64,000 bases of DNA, taken from positions 46,767,134 through 46,831,133 of the forward strand of contig OY755044.1 of NCBI GenBank assembly GCA_963576565.1, in the 5' to 3' direction. Below the pieces are notes generated by a model. That model made no database searches and was not told where the DNA came from. It saw only the letters and a list, made by a program, of their open reading frames with translations. This DNA comes from Aspidapion aeneum (taxonomy: Eukaryota > Arthropoda > Insecta > Coleoptera > Brentidae). A program made the position numbers and the translations under genes. This document shows positions 1 through 9,172 of this stretch, piece by piece (positions within the stretch are counted from its first letter, which is position 1; every line of letters begins with the position of its first letter).

Positions 1-604
1 ATTTTTTCTACTCTTTAAATTATACTGACCAGACCTGTACAAATAGGTCTATACTCAGTAACCTCGCAAGAACGTTTGACCCCGTTGGTTTTTTAGCTCC
101 AATTACATTTTTTGCTAAATTACTAATTCAATACTGCTGGAAGGCTAATTTACAGTGGGATCAAACACCTGACCCAGAAATAGTTACGAAATGGGAAAGG
201 TATAAAAATGAGTTTAATACTTTACAAGATATCACGATTTCGAGGCACATTGATTTGTGTAATATGACAAGCTGTCATTTGATAGGATTTTGTGATGGTT
301 CTGAAAAGGGCTTGCGCCGTTTGTTACTTACGAATTACATACAAAAATAATTCTGTAAAGATTTACTTCATTACTGCAAAAAGCAAAGTAGCTCCAATAA
401 AAACATTAAGCATTTGCCGCCTGGAACTATCAGGTACCGTACTTTTGGCCAAATTAATGGATTTTGTCTTACATACCTACAAAGAAAAAATTATTTTTGA
501 CCGAATCTTTGCATTCTCGGATAGCAGTGTGACCTTGGATAAGAAAGCCCAGTTTTTCATTAAAAACCTATGTAAGTAACAGGGTTGCCTATATCCATGA
601 AAAG
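1..604 (+). pseudogene. BEL pol, end of RT and RNase H (left unit, frameshifted)
   Basis: The frame reads the end of RT and the start of RNase H, including the family's 'ARTFDPVGFLAP' block near 70-110. RNase H opens at the FCDGSEKG motif near 285-310. There a 2-base deletion relative to the right unit shifts the frame. A second break lies near 535-580, where the frame stops at TAA and the conserved 'SNRVAYIHE' stretch is found in another frame. This second break is also present in the right unit, so it predates the duplication or was spread by conversion. The product would be truncated in RNase H. Confidence 0.85.
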
Positions 605-2317
605 ATGCCACCGGATCACTGGCATTATGTGCCGACGCATTTAAATTCGGCAGATTGTGGCAGCCGAGGCCTTTTTCCTAGTGAAATGGCCAATTTTTCG
701 CTCTGGTGGGAAGGTCCTGAATTTTTAATGCAAAATCCTAATACTTGGTCTTTTTTACAGCAACAACAAATTACAGAATTAACTCAAAATTTAATCTCGG
801 AAGAGGAACGAAAAATCACATTAAAAATTACGATTGATAAATCCTTTTACGAGCATTTTTATAAAAACTATTCAACTCTCTCAAATATAAAGAGAATTTT
901 TTCTTATGTTTTGCGATTTAAACAAAATTTAATTTTTAAATTACAAAAACAACCAGTTTATCTGTATTCAAATCTTACTTTATTTGAGCTAAAAAATGCA
1001 GAATTAATTTTAGCCAAACACGCGCAAAAAATATTTTTTGAAAAGGAAATTTCTTTATTAGAAAATAATCTGCCTTTGCCAAAGCCCTTTCGAAAACTAA
1101 GTCCGTTCTTAGACGATAAGGGCTACTTGCGCGTGGGAGGTCGCTTAACTCATTCTACTACCCTAAGTTACGACCAAAAATTTCCAATCATATTGCCTAG
1201 CCAATCCGAATTTACTAGACTGTTAATTACAGACATACATGTCACATACTTACATACAGGGGTACAGACAACGCAGTTTTTACTCGTTCAAAATTATTGG
1301 GTCTTATCGGCTAAAAATTTAATAAGAAAAGTAATCTCAAACTGCCACATTTGTTGGAAAGTTAACAATCCACAACCCTTTCAACCCTATATGGGCAATC
1401 TACCCAGTTTTCGCATATCCCAGCTTGGCATTTTTAAACATGTTGGAGTGGATATGGCTGGCCCAATAATGATACGTGCAAATAAATTACGTAATAGTAA
1501 GCAGTTAAAGCCTTACGTAGCCTTATTTATCTGTTGTGTTACTCGGTGCACACACTTAGAATTAATTACTGACCTTACGTCCGAAGCTTTCTTGGCGGAT
1601 TTTCGCAGGTTTATCGCTCGCAGAAGTAGGTGCCTTCATGTTTATTCAGATAATGGTGGCAACTTTGTTGCCTCGGCTAAGTACTTACAAGAGATATACT
1701 CTTATGTTGCGGAACAAGAAGGTATTCCGTGGCATTTTAACCCCCCGACTGCCAGCCATATGGGCGGTTTGTGGGAGAGCAACATAAAGTCAATGAAAAC
1801 TCATTTAATTCGGGTCATTGGGCAACAAGTTCTTACATACGAAGAACTTTATACAGTGCTAGTTCAAATTGAGGCCATTCTCAATAGCCGACCATTGAGC
1901 CCAGTTTCTACGGACGCTAAGGATCTCTCCGCGTTAACTCCAGGGCACTTCCTCAACCTGGAGCCACTTTCTTGCATACCAGATCCGGATCTGGGCGAGA
2001 TAAAATTAAATAGATTAAATAGGTGGCAATTACTTACTAAACTTCACTATGATTTTTGGCGTAGGTATCGCGACGAATATCTACATACATTAACGCAACG
2101 ACACAAGTGGAATATGCCTGACGGCTTACAAGCTCAAATAGGCACCATGGTTCTCATAAAAAATGAAAACACCCCTCCCCTTGAGTGGGTTTTAGGACGA
2201 ATTATGGAGCTTGTTAAGGGTGCGGATGGTATTGCACGAGTAGCCTTAGTTCAAACAAATAAAGGTGTATTGAAGCGTCCACTAGTAAAGTTGTGCCCTC
2301 TCCCTATGGAGAGTTAA
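605..2317 (+). CDS. BEL/Pao integrase and C-terminal pol domain (left unit)
   Basis: This 570-codon open frame codes for the BEL/Pao integrase, which would insert element cDNA into the genome. It starts inside the RNase H/IN linker (MPPDHWHYVPTHLN, a hallmark of BEL pol). It then carries the HHCC zinc module (HX4H near residue 212, CX2C near 247), the DDE core (GVDMAGP D283, YSDNGG D349, GGLWE E391) and a C-terminal DUF5641-type domain (FLNLEPL, RWQLLTKLHYDFW, VLIKNENTPPLEW). It differs from the right-unit copy at about three residues (I/S, Y/S and P/S). The ATG is only the first one in the frame: in an intact element this would be part of a gag-pol polyprotein, so independent translation is doubtful. 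Confidence 0.88.
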   Translation: MPPDHWHYVPTHLNSADCGSRGLFPSEMANFSLWWEGPEFLMQNPNTWSFLQQQQITELTQNLISEEERKITLKITIDKSFYEHFYKNYSTLSNIKRIFSYVLRFKQNLIFKLQKQPVYLYSNLTLFELKNAELILAKHAQKIFFEKEISLLENNLPLPKPFRKLSPFLDDKGYLRVGGRLTHSTTLSYDQKFPIILPSQSEFTRLLITDIHVTYLHTGVQTTQFLLVQNYWVLSAKNLIRKVISNCHICWKVNNPQPFQPYMGNLPSFRISQLGIFKHVGVDMAGPIMIRANKLRNSKQLKPYVALFICCVTRCTHLELITDLTSEAFLADFRRFIARRSRCLHVYSDNGGNFVASAKYLQEIYSYVAEQEGIPWHFNPPTASHMGGLWESNIKSMKTHLIRVIGQQVLTYEELYTVLVQIEAILNSRPLSPVSTDAKDLSALTPGHFLNLEPLSCIPDPDLGEIKLNRLNRWQLLTKLHYDFWRRYRDEYLHTLTQRHKWNMPDGLQAQIGTMVLIKNENTPPLEWVLGRIMELVKGADGIARVALVQTNKGVLKRPLVKLCPLPMES

Positions 2318-2355
2318 TTACATAAAATGCCCTGGCATTTTCAGGGGGGTGGGAA

Positions 2356-3085
2356 TGGAGCGTTTTCACTTTAATTATTTTAGAATATTATTTATTTTTA
2401 TTTTTTGTTTCTTACTTTTACCATTTTTTCTGGGTTGTACTATTTGTGAATTTTTACAATTAAATTATTCTCAAAATAGGGTTTTTTGGGTCTTTAGTTT
2501 ATAAGATATATAAAAAGATTATACTTTACAAAATAGGTATTGCTGCTAGTGCCTATTTCATTAATTAATACTTACATACTAAAATTACGCGATTTGTCTT
2601 GACCCCTTGATTCCATTCCCGGAATACCTAGTTATTACTTCCTTTTTGACCGATCCTATAAAAGCATTCCTTTTTTACCTATAAAGGAGCAAAAAACAGC
2701 GATACGAATCGAGGCGTGATTTGGGTCAACCAAGACAAATCAGTATGCTATAAATGTCGACGGAGGATATACGCTTTCCTCGCCGGTGCATATTCACAAA
2801 TTTTTACGTTAAATACCTACTATTTTATGCGGGCTCGCGAGCCGGGTTTGTGCCTATTACTTAGACAATTTGGATTATCTACGTACCCTTGTACACTCCA
2901 AAACCGGTAAGTCAAGACAAATTTGTTTCATTACGTTCTTTTACTTCAAGTTAGTAACTTATCCTTAGGGTGGTGATTTAGGATAGTTTGGAGGTCTCAA
3001 CCAGTAGAGGAGTCCGAAAGATCTGGAATTTTTTACAGTCCGGTCTGTGACTGGTACCATTATCAACGCGGACAAGGACTTTTCA
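2356..3085 (+). repeat. BEL/Pao LTR, middle copy (shared by the two units)
   Basis: The 730-bp LTR begins TGGAGCG directly after the polypurine tract and ends ...TTTTCA directly before a tRNA-like primer site. It has TG/CA ends. It is about 98-99% identical by eye to the LTR at 9173-9904, with roughly eight substitutions and a few small indels. It serves as 3' LTR of the left unit and 5' LTR of the right unit. The open frame at 2716-2910 within it looks fortuitous. Confidence 0.92.
2657..2664 (+). promoter_or_regulatory. TATA box in the middle BEL LTR
   Basis: TATAAAAG lies about 300 bases into the LTR, a plausible U3/R promoter position upstream of the right unit. The same site in the LTR at 9173-9904 reads TGTAGAAG (9474-9481), so only this copy keeps a consensus TATA box. 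Promoter activity is inferred. Confidence 0.55.
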
Positions 3086-3102
3086 TGGTCCTTCGAACCG
3101 GA
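3086..3102 (+). other. Primer binding site, tRNA-Tyr type
   Basis: TGGTCCTTCGAACCGGA starts immediately after the LTR's terminal CA. It is complementary to the 3' end of a eukaryotic tRNA-Tyr (acceptor beginning CCTTCGA, discriminator A, CCA), except that position 12 is A where the common tRNA-Tyr sequence predicts G. This would prime minus-strand cDNA synthesis. The tRNA comparison is from memory. Confidence 0.7.
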
Positions 3103-3571
3103 TCATTCTGGTTCCTGGTTTTCCAAGCTTTCCTGGAAATCTTCTCTCAGGAAAAGTATTTTTTTTTTATTGGCACTGCAGCGTTACAATTTACGATACA
3201 ATTCAATACCAATACAACTTTACTAGTGTACGTTTTAATAGCCCTTGCGTTAAAATTGCACCCCTTAATTTAGGAAAACCCTTGTTTTCAAAAATCACAC
3301 CCATACGGGCCCCATACTTTGTAAAAATTTACAGTTTTTTTTGTGCCGCCTACTTGCGACTTGCGATAAACTTGACCTTTAAAATATCGAGAAAGCAAAA
3401 ACTTTATTCTCAATAAGTTTTTGTCTTTTCGTGTTGCTACGATCCTTATTTTAATTTATATATTTCAAATTTATTTAAAATATGTTAAATAAAAATTCCT
3501 ACGATACCTACATTGCCTACATAAAATAGAATTCTACTGTTTTTATAAATTTACAAATTTAATTAATAAAC
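3103..3571 (+). other. BEL 5' leader, untranslated
   Basis: About 470 bases lie between the primer site and the gag ATG. The sequence is AT-rich and no convincing frame is seen; the short open frame at 3085-3273 starts in the LTR/PBS junction and looks fortuitous. Packaging signals would be expected here but cannot be recognised. Confidence 0.6.
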
Positions 3572-6500
3572 ATGCCACCTACGCTTAATACGGAGCAAAA
3601 AAAAGAGAAATCCGAGGCTTTACGGCAATCGGTTATTGAGCAGCTAAAATTGATCACGGATGCTGCCAGTAAGGCAAAATCTGATCCTGTCTACACAAAT
3701 AGGTTTCGAGGCGCCTACCGAAACTTGTCAAAATTACGTAAACGTTTTGATACACATCATAATGCTATAATCGCCCTTGTTGCCTCCAACAAGGCTGAGT
3801 TAATTCGGCAAAGTGCTATAGCTGTTAGCTTTCAAGGTCAGCTCATTGATATCGAACATATTTACTATACTTTGATAGAAGAACCTGAGCAGAACACACC
3901 TGCTAACCAAACCGTTTTTAATGAAACCCATATGGGTCATTGTCATGACCATGAACATCACCATAAGCCTAGGTTAGACTTAATGACCTTCAATGGGGAT
4001 CATCAAAGATTTACCACTTTTATAGAGGTTTACAATGCCCTTATACATTCAAACAAATCGATGAGCAACGTCGAAAAGTTTTCCACTCTTCTTTCGGTAC
4101 TCTCTGGTACTCCTTACTCGTTAGTTTCTCATTTGCCCTTGCATAATGACAATTATATGATTGCCTATCGGGCCCTCCTAGATAGGTACGATCATAAAAG
4201 ATTACGCGCTGTTTCCTATTGGAAAAAACTAGAGAATTTTCCCCCAATGGCGGAGGAAAATGTACAAAATTTACGTCTGCTCATGGACACTTTCCAAGAA
4301 AACTTGCAAGCTCTTATTACGATGGAATATGAGGTTAAAAGTTGGGAATTTATTACCACTAATATGTTGTTAGATCGCCTAGATCCCAATACGCGCAAAG
4401 CCTTCGAACATCAGCACGCGTCTACTGATATGCCCTCATACAATTCAGTTAAAAACTTCATAATAAAACAATGCACGGCCTTAGAAACCGTTTCTCTAAG
4501 TTCCAAAATTTGCGATAAGAAGGCTGAGAATCTGCACTCTGCCAGAAGACCTCCTAGGGCTTCCGCAAATTCTCATATGCAATATACGAACCAACAAAAA
4601 CGGACATTTTTTGTTCAGCGTACCGATAATAATTTAAATAAAAATAGCAATAATTTACCTACAAGCGCGTCTAACGTCTGTTATTATTGTTCCGAGCGTC
4701 ACGTGATATACCGTTGTCCTAAGTTCTTAGAAAAGACGCCCTATGAAAGAACTCAAATAATAAAAAGCCACAAAGCGTGCTTAAATTTTCTGGCCAATTT
4801 TCATTTAGTGGGTCAGTGTACATCACAAAAACGTTGTTTAAAATGCGGCCTTTTTGGTCATCATACCCAATTACATATAGAAAATTCGAAAAATCGATCC
4901 GTTGGCATTACTTACACACCTATTTTTTCTAATAGTACACAGAATATAGCACAAAACTCTTCTACGTCATTTGCGCCCAATGCGCCCCTTGCGCCCTTTC
5001 CGCCCTATACTAATGCGTCCTCTGCGCACACTACTAATACGCCTGTTGCGTTTAATACTACTGCGCCCTTTGCGCCCAATACAAATGCGCCCTTTGCGCC
5101 CAATACAAATGCGCCCTTTGCGCCCAATACTAATGCGCCCTTGGCGTCCACTACTACTGCTCCCCTTGCTTCCAATTCTATGGCGCCCTCTGCGTCAAAT
5201 TTTACTGCGCCCTTTGCGCCCAATAATCGTACCGTGTATCGCCATCTAAATGTAAATTTTTCTTTTAGTGACCACGATGCTTTGCTTGGAACCATACGTG
5301 TCAAGGTACAAGACAAGTTTGGGTCCTGGCAAGAAGGTCGTGGGATTGTAGATTCCGGATCAATGGCGTCGTTCGTTAGCAAAAACTTTGCAAAATTACT
5401 TAATTTACCGCGTTTTGCAACCTCAGTTACTCTACAAGGTCTAGATGGTATGTGCACCTCCTCAAAATCGAGTATAAATACGACAATTTATACTTTAGAT
5501 GGCTCCAAGACCTACAACTTAGAGCTTATCATAATTGAAAAGGTGTGTGATAGTATGCCTCCCGCTTGCCTTTCTTTGGAAGATTTTTCTTTTCTAAAAG
5601 GTTTAAAAATGGCCGACAAAGAATGCCTGCAGGGGGGTAAAATTGATTTTATTTTTGGTGTCGATTTTTTCCCTCAGATTTTACAAAATGGTTTAATTAC
5701 TAATGGGCCAGACCAACCAATTTGTTTAAATACCACTTTTGGTTGGGTTATTATGGGAAAAATTAAATTACCAAATCCCAGGCACGAAAAAATAAATACG
5801 TTTCTTACTACACTTAATGACTCGAGCCTAGAAAAGACACTAAAATTATTCTGGCAAGTAGAAGAAGTACCTAGTGTCATTTTTAAAACGCCCGACCAAG
5901 AATACTGCGAAGATCTATTTTCAAAAACAACCACTAGACATCCCTCCGGAAAATACATCGTTACTTTACCGTTTAAAATAGCGGCGCCTGATTTTGGAAA
6001 TACGCGCGATGTTGCGCTGCGCAGATTTTTCTCCCTAGAGAAAAGACTTTTGCAAGATAAAAACTTACATACTATCTACTCTGATGTTCTCAAAGAATAT
6101 TTAGAGCTTGGGCACATGCGCCCTGTTATACAACCCTCTACATCCAAAATTAATAATTATTTTTATATTGCGCACCATGCGGTGGTCAAGAAAGACTCAG
6201 TAACTACCCCTGTAAGGGTGGTTTTCGACGCGTCTAGCCACGCCCCCGGCGACAAACCTTCCTTAAACTCGGCTCTGTACGCGGGCCCCAAATTACAAAG
6301 CGACTTAGTCGCTCTACTATTAAAATTTCGTCTGTACAAATACACTTATACCTGCGATATAAAGCAATGTTTTCGAAACGTTTTTGTCGTCCCAGAACAA
6401 ACAAAATATCAGCGAATTTTATACCGTTTTAACCCCTCCGAACCGGTCCGGGATTATGAGCTTAGCCTTACGTTTGGGGTAGCTAGCAGCCCATACCTAG

Positions 6501-7396
6501 CCATTCGTACGATTTTACAACTCGCGGCTGACTATTCAGATTTACCTCTTGCGTCGTCCATAATAAAAGACGATTTTTCTATAGATGATGTTCTTTTTGG
6601 AGCTCAGACTTTTGAAGAGGCCGTTTTAATGCGAAATCAACTCATCGAATTGATGCACCGGGGCGGGTTTGAGTTACGAAAATGGGCGGCAAACGACCTC
6701 AAATTACTTTCTGACTTGCCAGAAGAGCACTTACAGCTCAAAGATTTTTCGCTTGATTTCGAAAACGACACTACTTTAAAAATACTAGGCCTTAAATGGC
6801 ATCCAAAAAAAGATAATTTTTTCTACTCTTTAAATTATACTGACCAGACCTGTACAAATAGGTCTATACTCAGTAACCTCGCAAGAACGTTTGACCCCGT
6901 TGGTTTTTTAGCTCCAATTACATTTTTTGCTAAATTACTAATTCAATACTGCTGGAAGGCTAATTTACAGTGGGATCAAACACCTGACCCAGAAATAGTT
7001 ACGAAATGGGAAAGGTATAAAAATGAGTTTAATACTTTACAAGATATCACGATTTCGAGGCACATTGATTTGTGTAATATGACAAGCTGTCATTTGATAG
7101 GATTTTGTGATGGTTCTGAAAAGGGCTATTGCGCCGTTTGTTACTTACGAATTACATACAAAAATAATTCTGTAAAGATTTACTTCATTACTGCAAAAAG
7201 CAAAGTAGCTCCAATAAAAACATTAAGCATTTGCCGCCTGGAACTATCAGGTACCGTACTTTTGGCCAAATTAATGGATTTTGTCTTACATACCTACAAA
7301 GAAAAAATTATTTTTGACCGAATCTTTGCATTCTCGGATAGTAGTGTGACCTTGGATAAGAAAGCCCAGTTTTTCATTAAAAACCTATGTAAGTAA
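3572..7396 (+). CDS. BEL/Pao gag-protease-RT-RNase H polyprotein (right unit)
   Basis: The 1274-codon frame has these parts in order. Gag (about 1-360) has a DUF1759-like region (FNGDHQRFTTFIEVYNALIH) after a coiled-coil-like N terminus. Zinc knuckles follow at 370-435: the first is CX2CX3HX4C, the middle one has lost its second Cys (CLNF), and the last reads CLKCGLFGHHTQLH. A low-complexity Ala/Pro/Asn linker holds an 8-residue tandem repeat (about 465-550). The aspartic protease has DSG at 594-596. RT has a first catalytic Asp at 929 and SIDD (Asp 1005-1006) where families usually show YVDD. RNase H starts at CDGSEK (Asp 1180). The frame ends prematurely inside RNase H; integrase continues in another frame at 7422. 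ATG context is aataaacATGcc. It would be a capsid and replication polyprotein of a retrotransposon. Confidence 0.9.
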   Translation: MPPTLNTEQKKEKSEALRQSVIEQLKLITDAASKAKSDPVYTNRFRGAYRNLSKLRKRFDTHHNAIIALVASNKAELIRQSAIAVSFQGQLIDIEHIYYTLIEEPEQNTPANQTVFNETHMGHCHDHEHHHKPRLDLMTFNGDHQRFTTFIEVYNALIHSNKSMSNVEKFSTLLSVLSGTPYSLVSHLPLHNDNYMIAYRALLDRYDHKRLRAVSYWKKLENFPPMAEENVQNLRLLMDTFQENLQALITMEYEVKSWEFITTNMLLDRLDPNTRKAFEHQHASTDMPSYNSVKNFIIKQCTALETVSLSSKICDKKAENLHSARRPPRASANSHMQYTNQQKRTFFVQRTDNNLNKNSNNLPTSASNVCYYCSERHVIYRCPKFLEKTPYERTQIIKSHKACLNFLANFHLVGQCTSQKRCLKCGLFGHHTQLHIENSKNRSVGITYTPIFSNSTQNIAQNSSTSFAPNAPLAPFPPYTNASSAHTTNTPVAFNTTAPFAPNTNAPFAPNTNAPFAPNTNAPLASTTTAPLASNSMAPSASNFTAPFAPNNRTVYRHLNVNFSFSDHDALLGTIRVKVQDKFGSWQEGRGIVDSGSMASFVSKNFAKLLNLPRFATSVTLQGLDGMCTSSKSSINTTIYTLDGSKTYNLELIIIEKVCDSMPPACLSLEDFSFLKGLKMADKECLQGGKIDFIFGVDFFPQILQNGLITNGPDQPICLNTTFGWVIMGKIKLPNPRHEKINTFLTTLNDSSLEKTLKLFWQVEEVPSVIFKTPDQEYCEDLFSKTTTRHPSGKYIVTLPFKIAAPDFGNTRDVALRRFFSLEKRLLQDKNLHTIYSDVLKEYLELGHMRPVIQPSTSKINNYFYIAHHAVVKKDSVTTPVRVVFDASSHAPGDKPSLNSALYAGPKLQSDLVALLLKFRLYKYTYTCDIKQCFRNVFVVPEQTKYQRILYRFNPSEPVRDYELSLTFGVASSPYLAIRTILQLAADYSDLPLASSIIKDDFSIDDVLFGAQTFEEAVLMRNQLIELMHRGGFELRKWAANDLKLLSDLPEEHLQLKDFSLDFENDTTLKILGLKWHPKKDNFFYSLNYTDQTCTNRSILSNLARTFDPVGFLAPITFFAKLLIQYCWKANLQWDQTPDPEIVTKWERYKNEFNTLQDITISRHIDLCNMTSCHLIGFCDGSEKGYCAVCYLRITYKNNSVKIYFITAKSKVAPIKTLSICRLELSGTVLLAKLMDFVLHTYKEKIIFDRIFAFSDSSVTLDKKAQFFIKNLCK
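4970..5226 (+). repeat. In-frame minisatellite in the BEL gag/protease linker
   Basis: A 24-base unit (AATACAAATGCGCCCTTTGC followed by GCCC) encodes NTNAPFAP and is repeated almost perfectly around 5070-5142, with degenerate copies on both sides. The period keeps the reading frame. It gives a flexible Pro/Ala/Asn spacer between the zinc knuckles and the protease. Frames read on the opposite strand through it are artefacts of the repeat. Confidence 0.8.
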
Positions 7397-7421
7397 CAGG
7401 GTTGCCTATATCCATGAAAAG
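7397..7421 (+). other. Frame break between BEL RNase H and integrase
   Basis: The gag-pol frame stops at TAA (7394-7396). The family-conserved residues that should follow are encoded in a different frame around 7355-7430. The same arrangement occurs in the left unit near 540-605. The break appears to begin near 7352-7356, where several conserved residues of the RNase H motif are missing, which suggests a small deletion rather than a programmed shift. Confidence 0.6.
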
Positions 7422-9134
7422 ATGCCACCGGATCACTGGCATTATGTGCCGACGCATTTAAATTCGGCAGATTGTGGCAGCCGAGGCCTTTTTCCTAGTG
7501 AAATGGCCAATTTTTCGCTCTGGTGGGAAGGTCCTGAATTTTTAATGCAAAATCCTAATACTTGGTCTTTTTTACAGCAACAACAAATTACAGAATTAAC
7601 TCAAAATTTATCCTCGGAAGAGGAACGAAAAATCACATTAAAAATTACGATTGATAAATCCTTTTACGAGCATTTTTATAAAAACTATTCAACTCTCTCA
7701 AATATAAAGAGAATTTTTTCTTCTGTTTTACGATTTAAACAAAATTTAATTTTTAAATTACAAAAACAACCAGTTTATCTGTATTCAAATCTTACTTTAT
7801 TTGAGCTAAAAAATGCAGAATTAATTTTAGCCAAACACGCGCAAAAAATATTTTTTGAAAAGGAAATTTCTTTATTAGAAAATAATCTGCCTTTGCCAAA
7901 GCCCTTTCGAAAACTAAGTCCGTTCTTAGACGATAAGGGCTACTTGCGCGTGGGAGGTCGCTTAACTCATTCTACTACCCTAAGTTACGACCAAAAATTT
8001 CCAATCATATTGCCTAGCCAATCCGAATTTACTAGACTGTTAATTACAGACATACATGTCACATACTTACATACAGGGGTACAGACAACGCAGTTTTTAC
8101 TCGTTCAAAATTATTGGGTCTTATCGGCTAAAAATTTAATAAGAAAAGTAATCTCAAACTGCCACATTTGTTGGAAAGTTAACAATCCACAACCCTTTCA
8201 ACCCTATATGGGCAATCTACCCAGTTTTCGCATATCCCAGCTTGGCATTTTTAAACATGTTGGAGTGGATATGGCTGGCCCAATAATGATACGTGCAAAT
8301 AAATTACGTAATAGTAAGCAGTTAAAGTCTTACGTAGCCTTATTTATCTGTTGTGTTACTCGGTGCACACACTTAGAATTAATTACTGACCTTACGTCCG
8401 AAGCTTTCTTGGCGGATTTTCGCAGGTTTATCGCTCGCAGAAGTAGGTGCCTTCATGTTTATTCAGATAATGGTGGCAACTTTGTTGCCTCGGCTAAGTA
8501 CTTACAAGAGATATACTCTTATGTTGCGGAACAAGAAGGTATTCCGTGGCATTTTAACCCCCCGACTGCCAGCCATATGGGCGGTTTGTGGGAGAGCAAC
8601 ATAAAGTCAATGAAAACTCATTTAATTCGGGTCATTGGGCAACAAGTTCTTACATACGAAGAACTTTATACAGTGCTAGTTCAAATTGAGGCCATTCTCA
8701 ATAGCCGACCATTGAGCCCAGTTTCTACGGACGCTAAGGATCTCTCCGCGTTAACTCCAGGGCACTTCCTCAACCTGGAGCCACTTTCTTGCATACCAGA
8801 TCCGGATCTGGGCGAGATAAAATTAAATAGATTAAATAGGTGGCAATTACTTACTAAACTTCACTATGATTTTTGGCGTAGGTATCGCGACGAATATCTA
8901 CATACATTAACGCAACGACACAAGTGGAATATGCCTGACGGCTTACAAGCTCAAATAGGCACCATGGTTCTCATAAAAAATGAAAACACCCCTCCCCTTG
9001 AGTGGGTTTTAGGACGAATTATGGAGCTTGTTAAGGGTGCGGATGGTATTGCACGAGTAGCCTTAGTTCAAACAAATAAAGGTGTATTGAAGCGTCCACT
9101 AGTAAAGTTGTGCCCTCTCCCTATGGAGAGTTAA
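7422..9134 (+). CDS. BEL/Pao integrase and C-terminal pol domain (right unit)
   Basis: This is the same 570-codon product as at 605-2317. The zinc-binding HHCC module has His 212/217 and Cys 247/250. The DDE catalytic residues D283, D349 and E391 are all present. The DUF5641-like C-terminal domain follows, and the frame ends 38 bases before the LTR. The catalytic core is complete, but with the upstream frame break the domain would not be joined to the polyprotein. The apparent start codon lies inside the conserved RNase H/IN linker and is not a natural initiation site. Confidence 0.88.
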   Translation: MPPDHWHYVPTHLNSADCGSRGLFPSEMANFSLWWEGPEFLMQNPNTWSFLQQQQITELTQNLSSEEERKITLKITIDKSFYEHFYKNYSTLSNIKRIFSSVLRFKQNLIFKLQKQPVYLYSNLTLFELKNAELILAKHAQKIFFEKEISLLENNLPLPKPFRKLSPFLDDKGYLRVGGRLTHSTTLSYDQKFPIILPSQSEFTRLLITDIHVTYLHTGVQTTQFLLVQNYWVLSAKNLIRKVISNCHICWKVNNPQPFQPYMGNLPSFRISQLGIFKHVGVDMAGPIMIRANKLRNSKQLKSYVALFICCVTRCTHLELITDLTSEAFLADFRRFIARRSRCLHVYSDNGGNFVASAKYLQEIYSYVAEQEGIPWHFNPPTASHMGGLWESNIKSMKTHLIRVIGQQVLTYEELYTVLVQIEAILNSRPLSPVSTDAKDLSALTPGHFLNLEPLSCIPDPDLGEIKLNRLNRWQLLTKLHYDFWRRYRDEYLHTLTQRHKWNMPDGLQAQIGTMVLIKNENTPPLEWVLGRIMELVKGADGIARVALVQTNKGVLKRPLVKLCPLPMES

Positions 9135-9159
9135 TTACATAAAATGCCCTGGCATTTTC

Positions 9160-9172
9160 AGGGGGGTGGGAA
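9160..9172 (+). other. BEL polypurine tract
   Basis: AGGGGGGTGGGAA lies directly before the LTR's TG, as at 2343-2355. It would prime plus-strand cDNA synthesis. Confidence 0.75.

Larger units (their letters stand above)
1..2355 (+). mobile_element. BEL/Pao element, left tandem unit (3' part of internal region)
   Basis: This stretch is the 3' end of a BEL/Pao internal region and aligns base by base with 6816-9172. The offset is 6815 up to about position 312 and 6817 after it, because this copy lacks two bases there (gggct-tgcg against gggctattgcg in the other copy). It contains the end of RT, RNase H, integrase and a polypurine tract (AGGGGGGTGGGAA, 2343-2355) just before the LTR. The 5' LTR, gag and most of RT lie left of the window. 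Confidence 0.93.

Noticed and set aside
4971..5457. Open frames in other registers rich in Arg-Pro-Leu or Gly-Ala
   Set aside because: They are alternative-frame readings of the gag linker minisatellite.
7390..7425. Programmed ribosomal frameshift between BEL RNase H and integrase
   Set aside because: No slippery heptamer with a downstream structure is evident, and conserved residues are missing at the break, which fits a deletion better.
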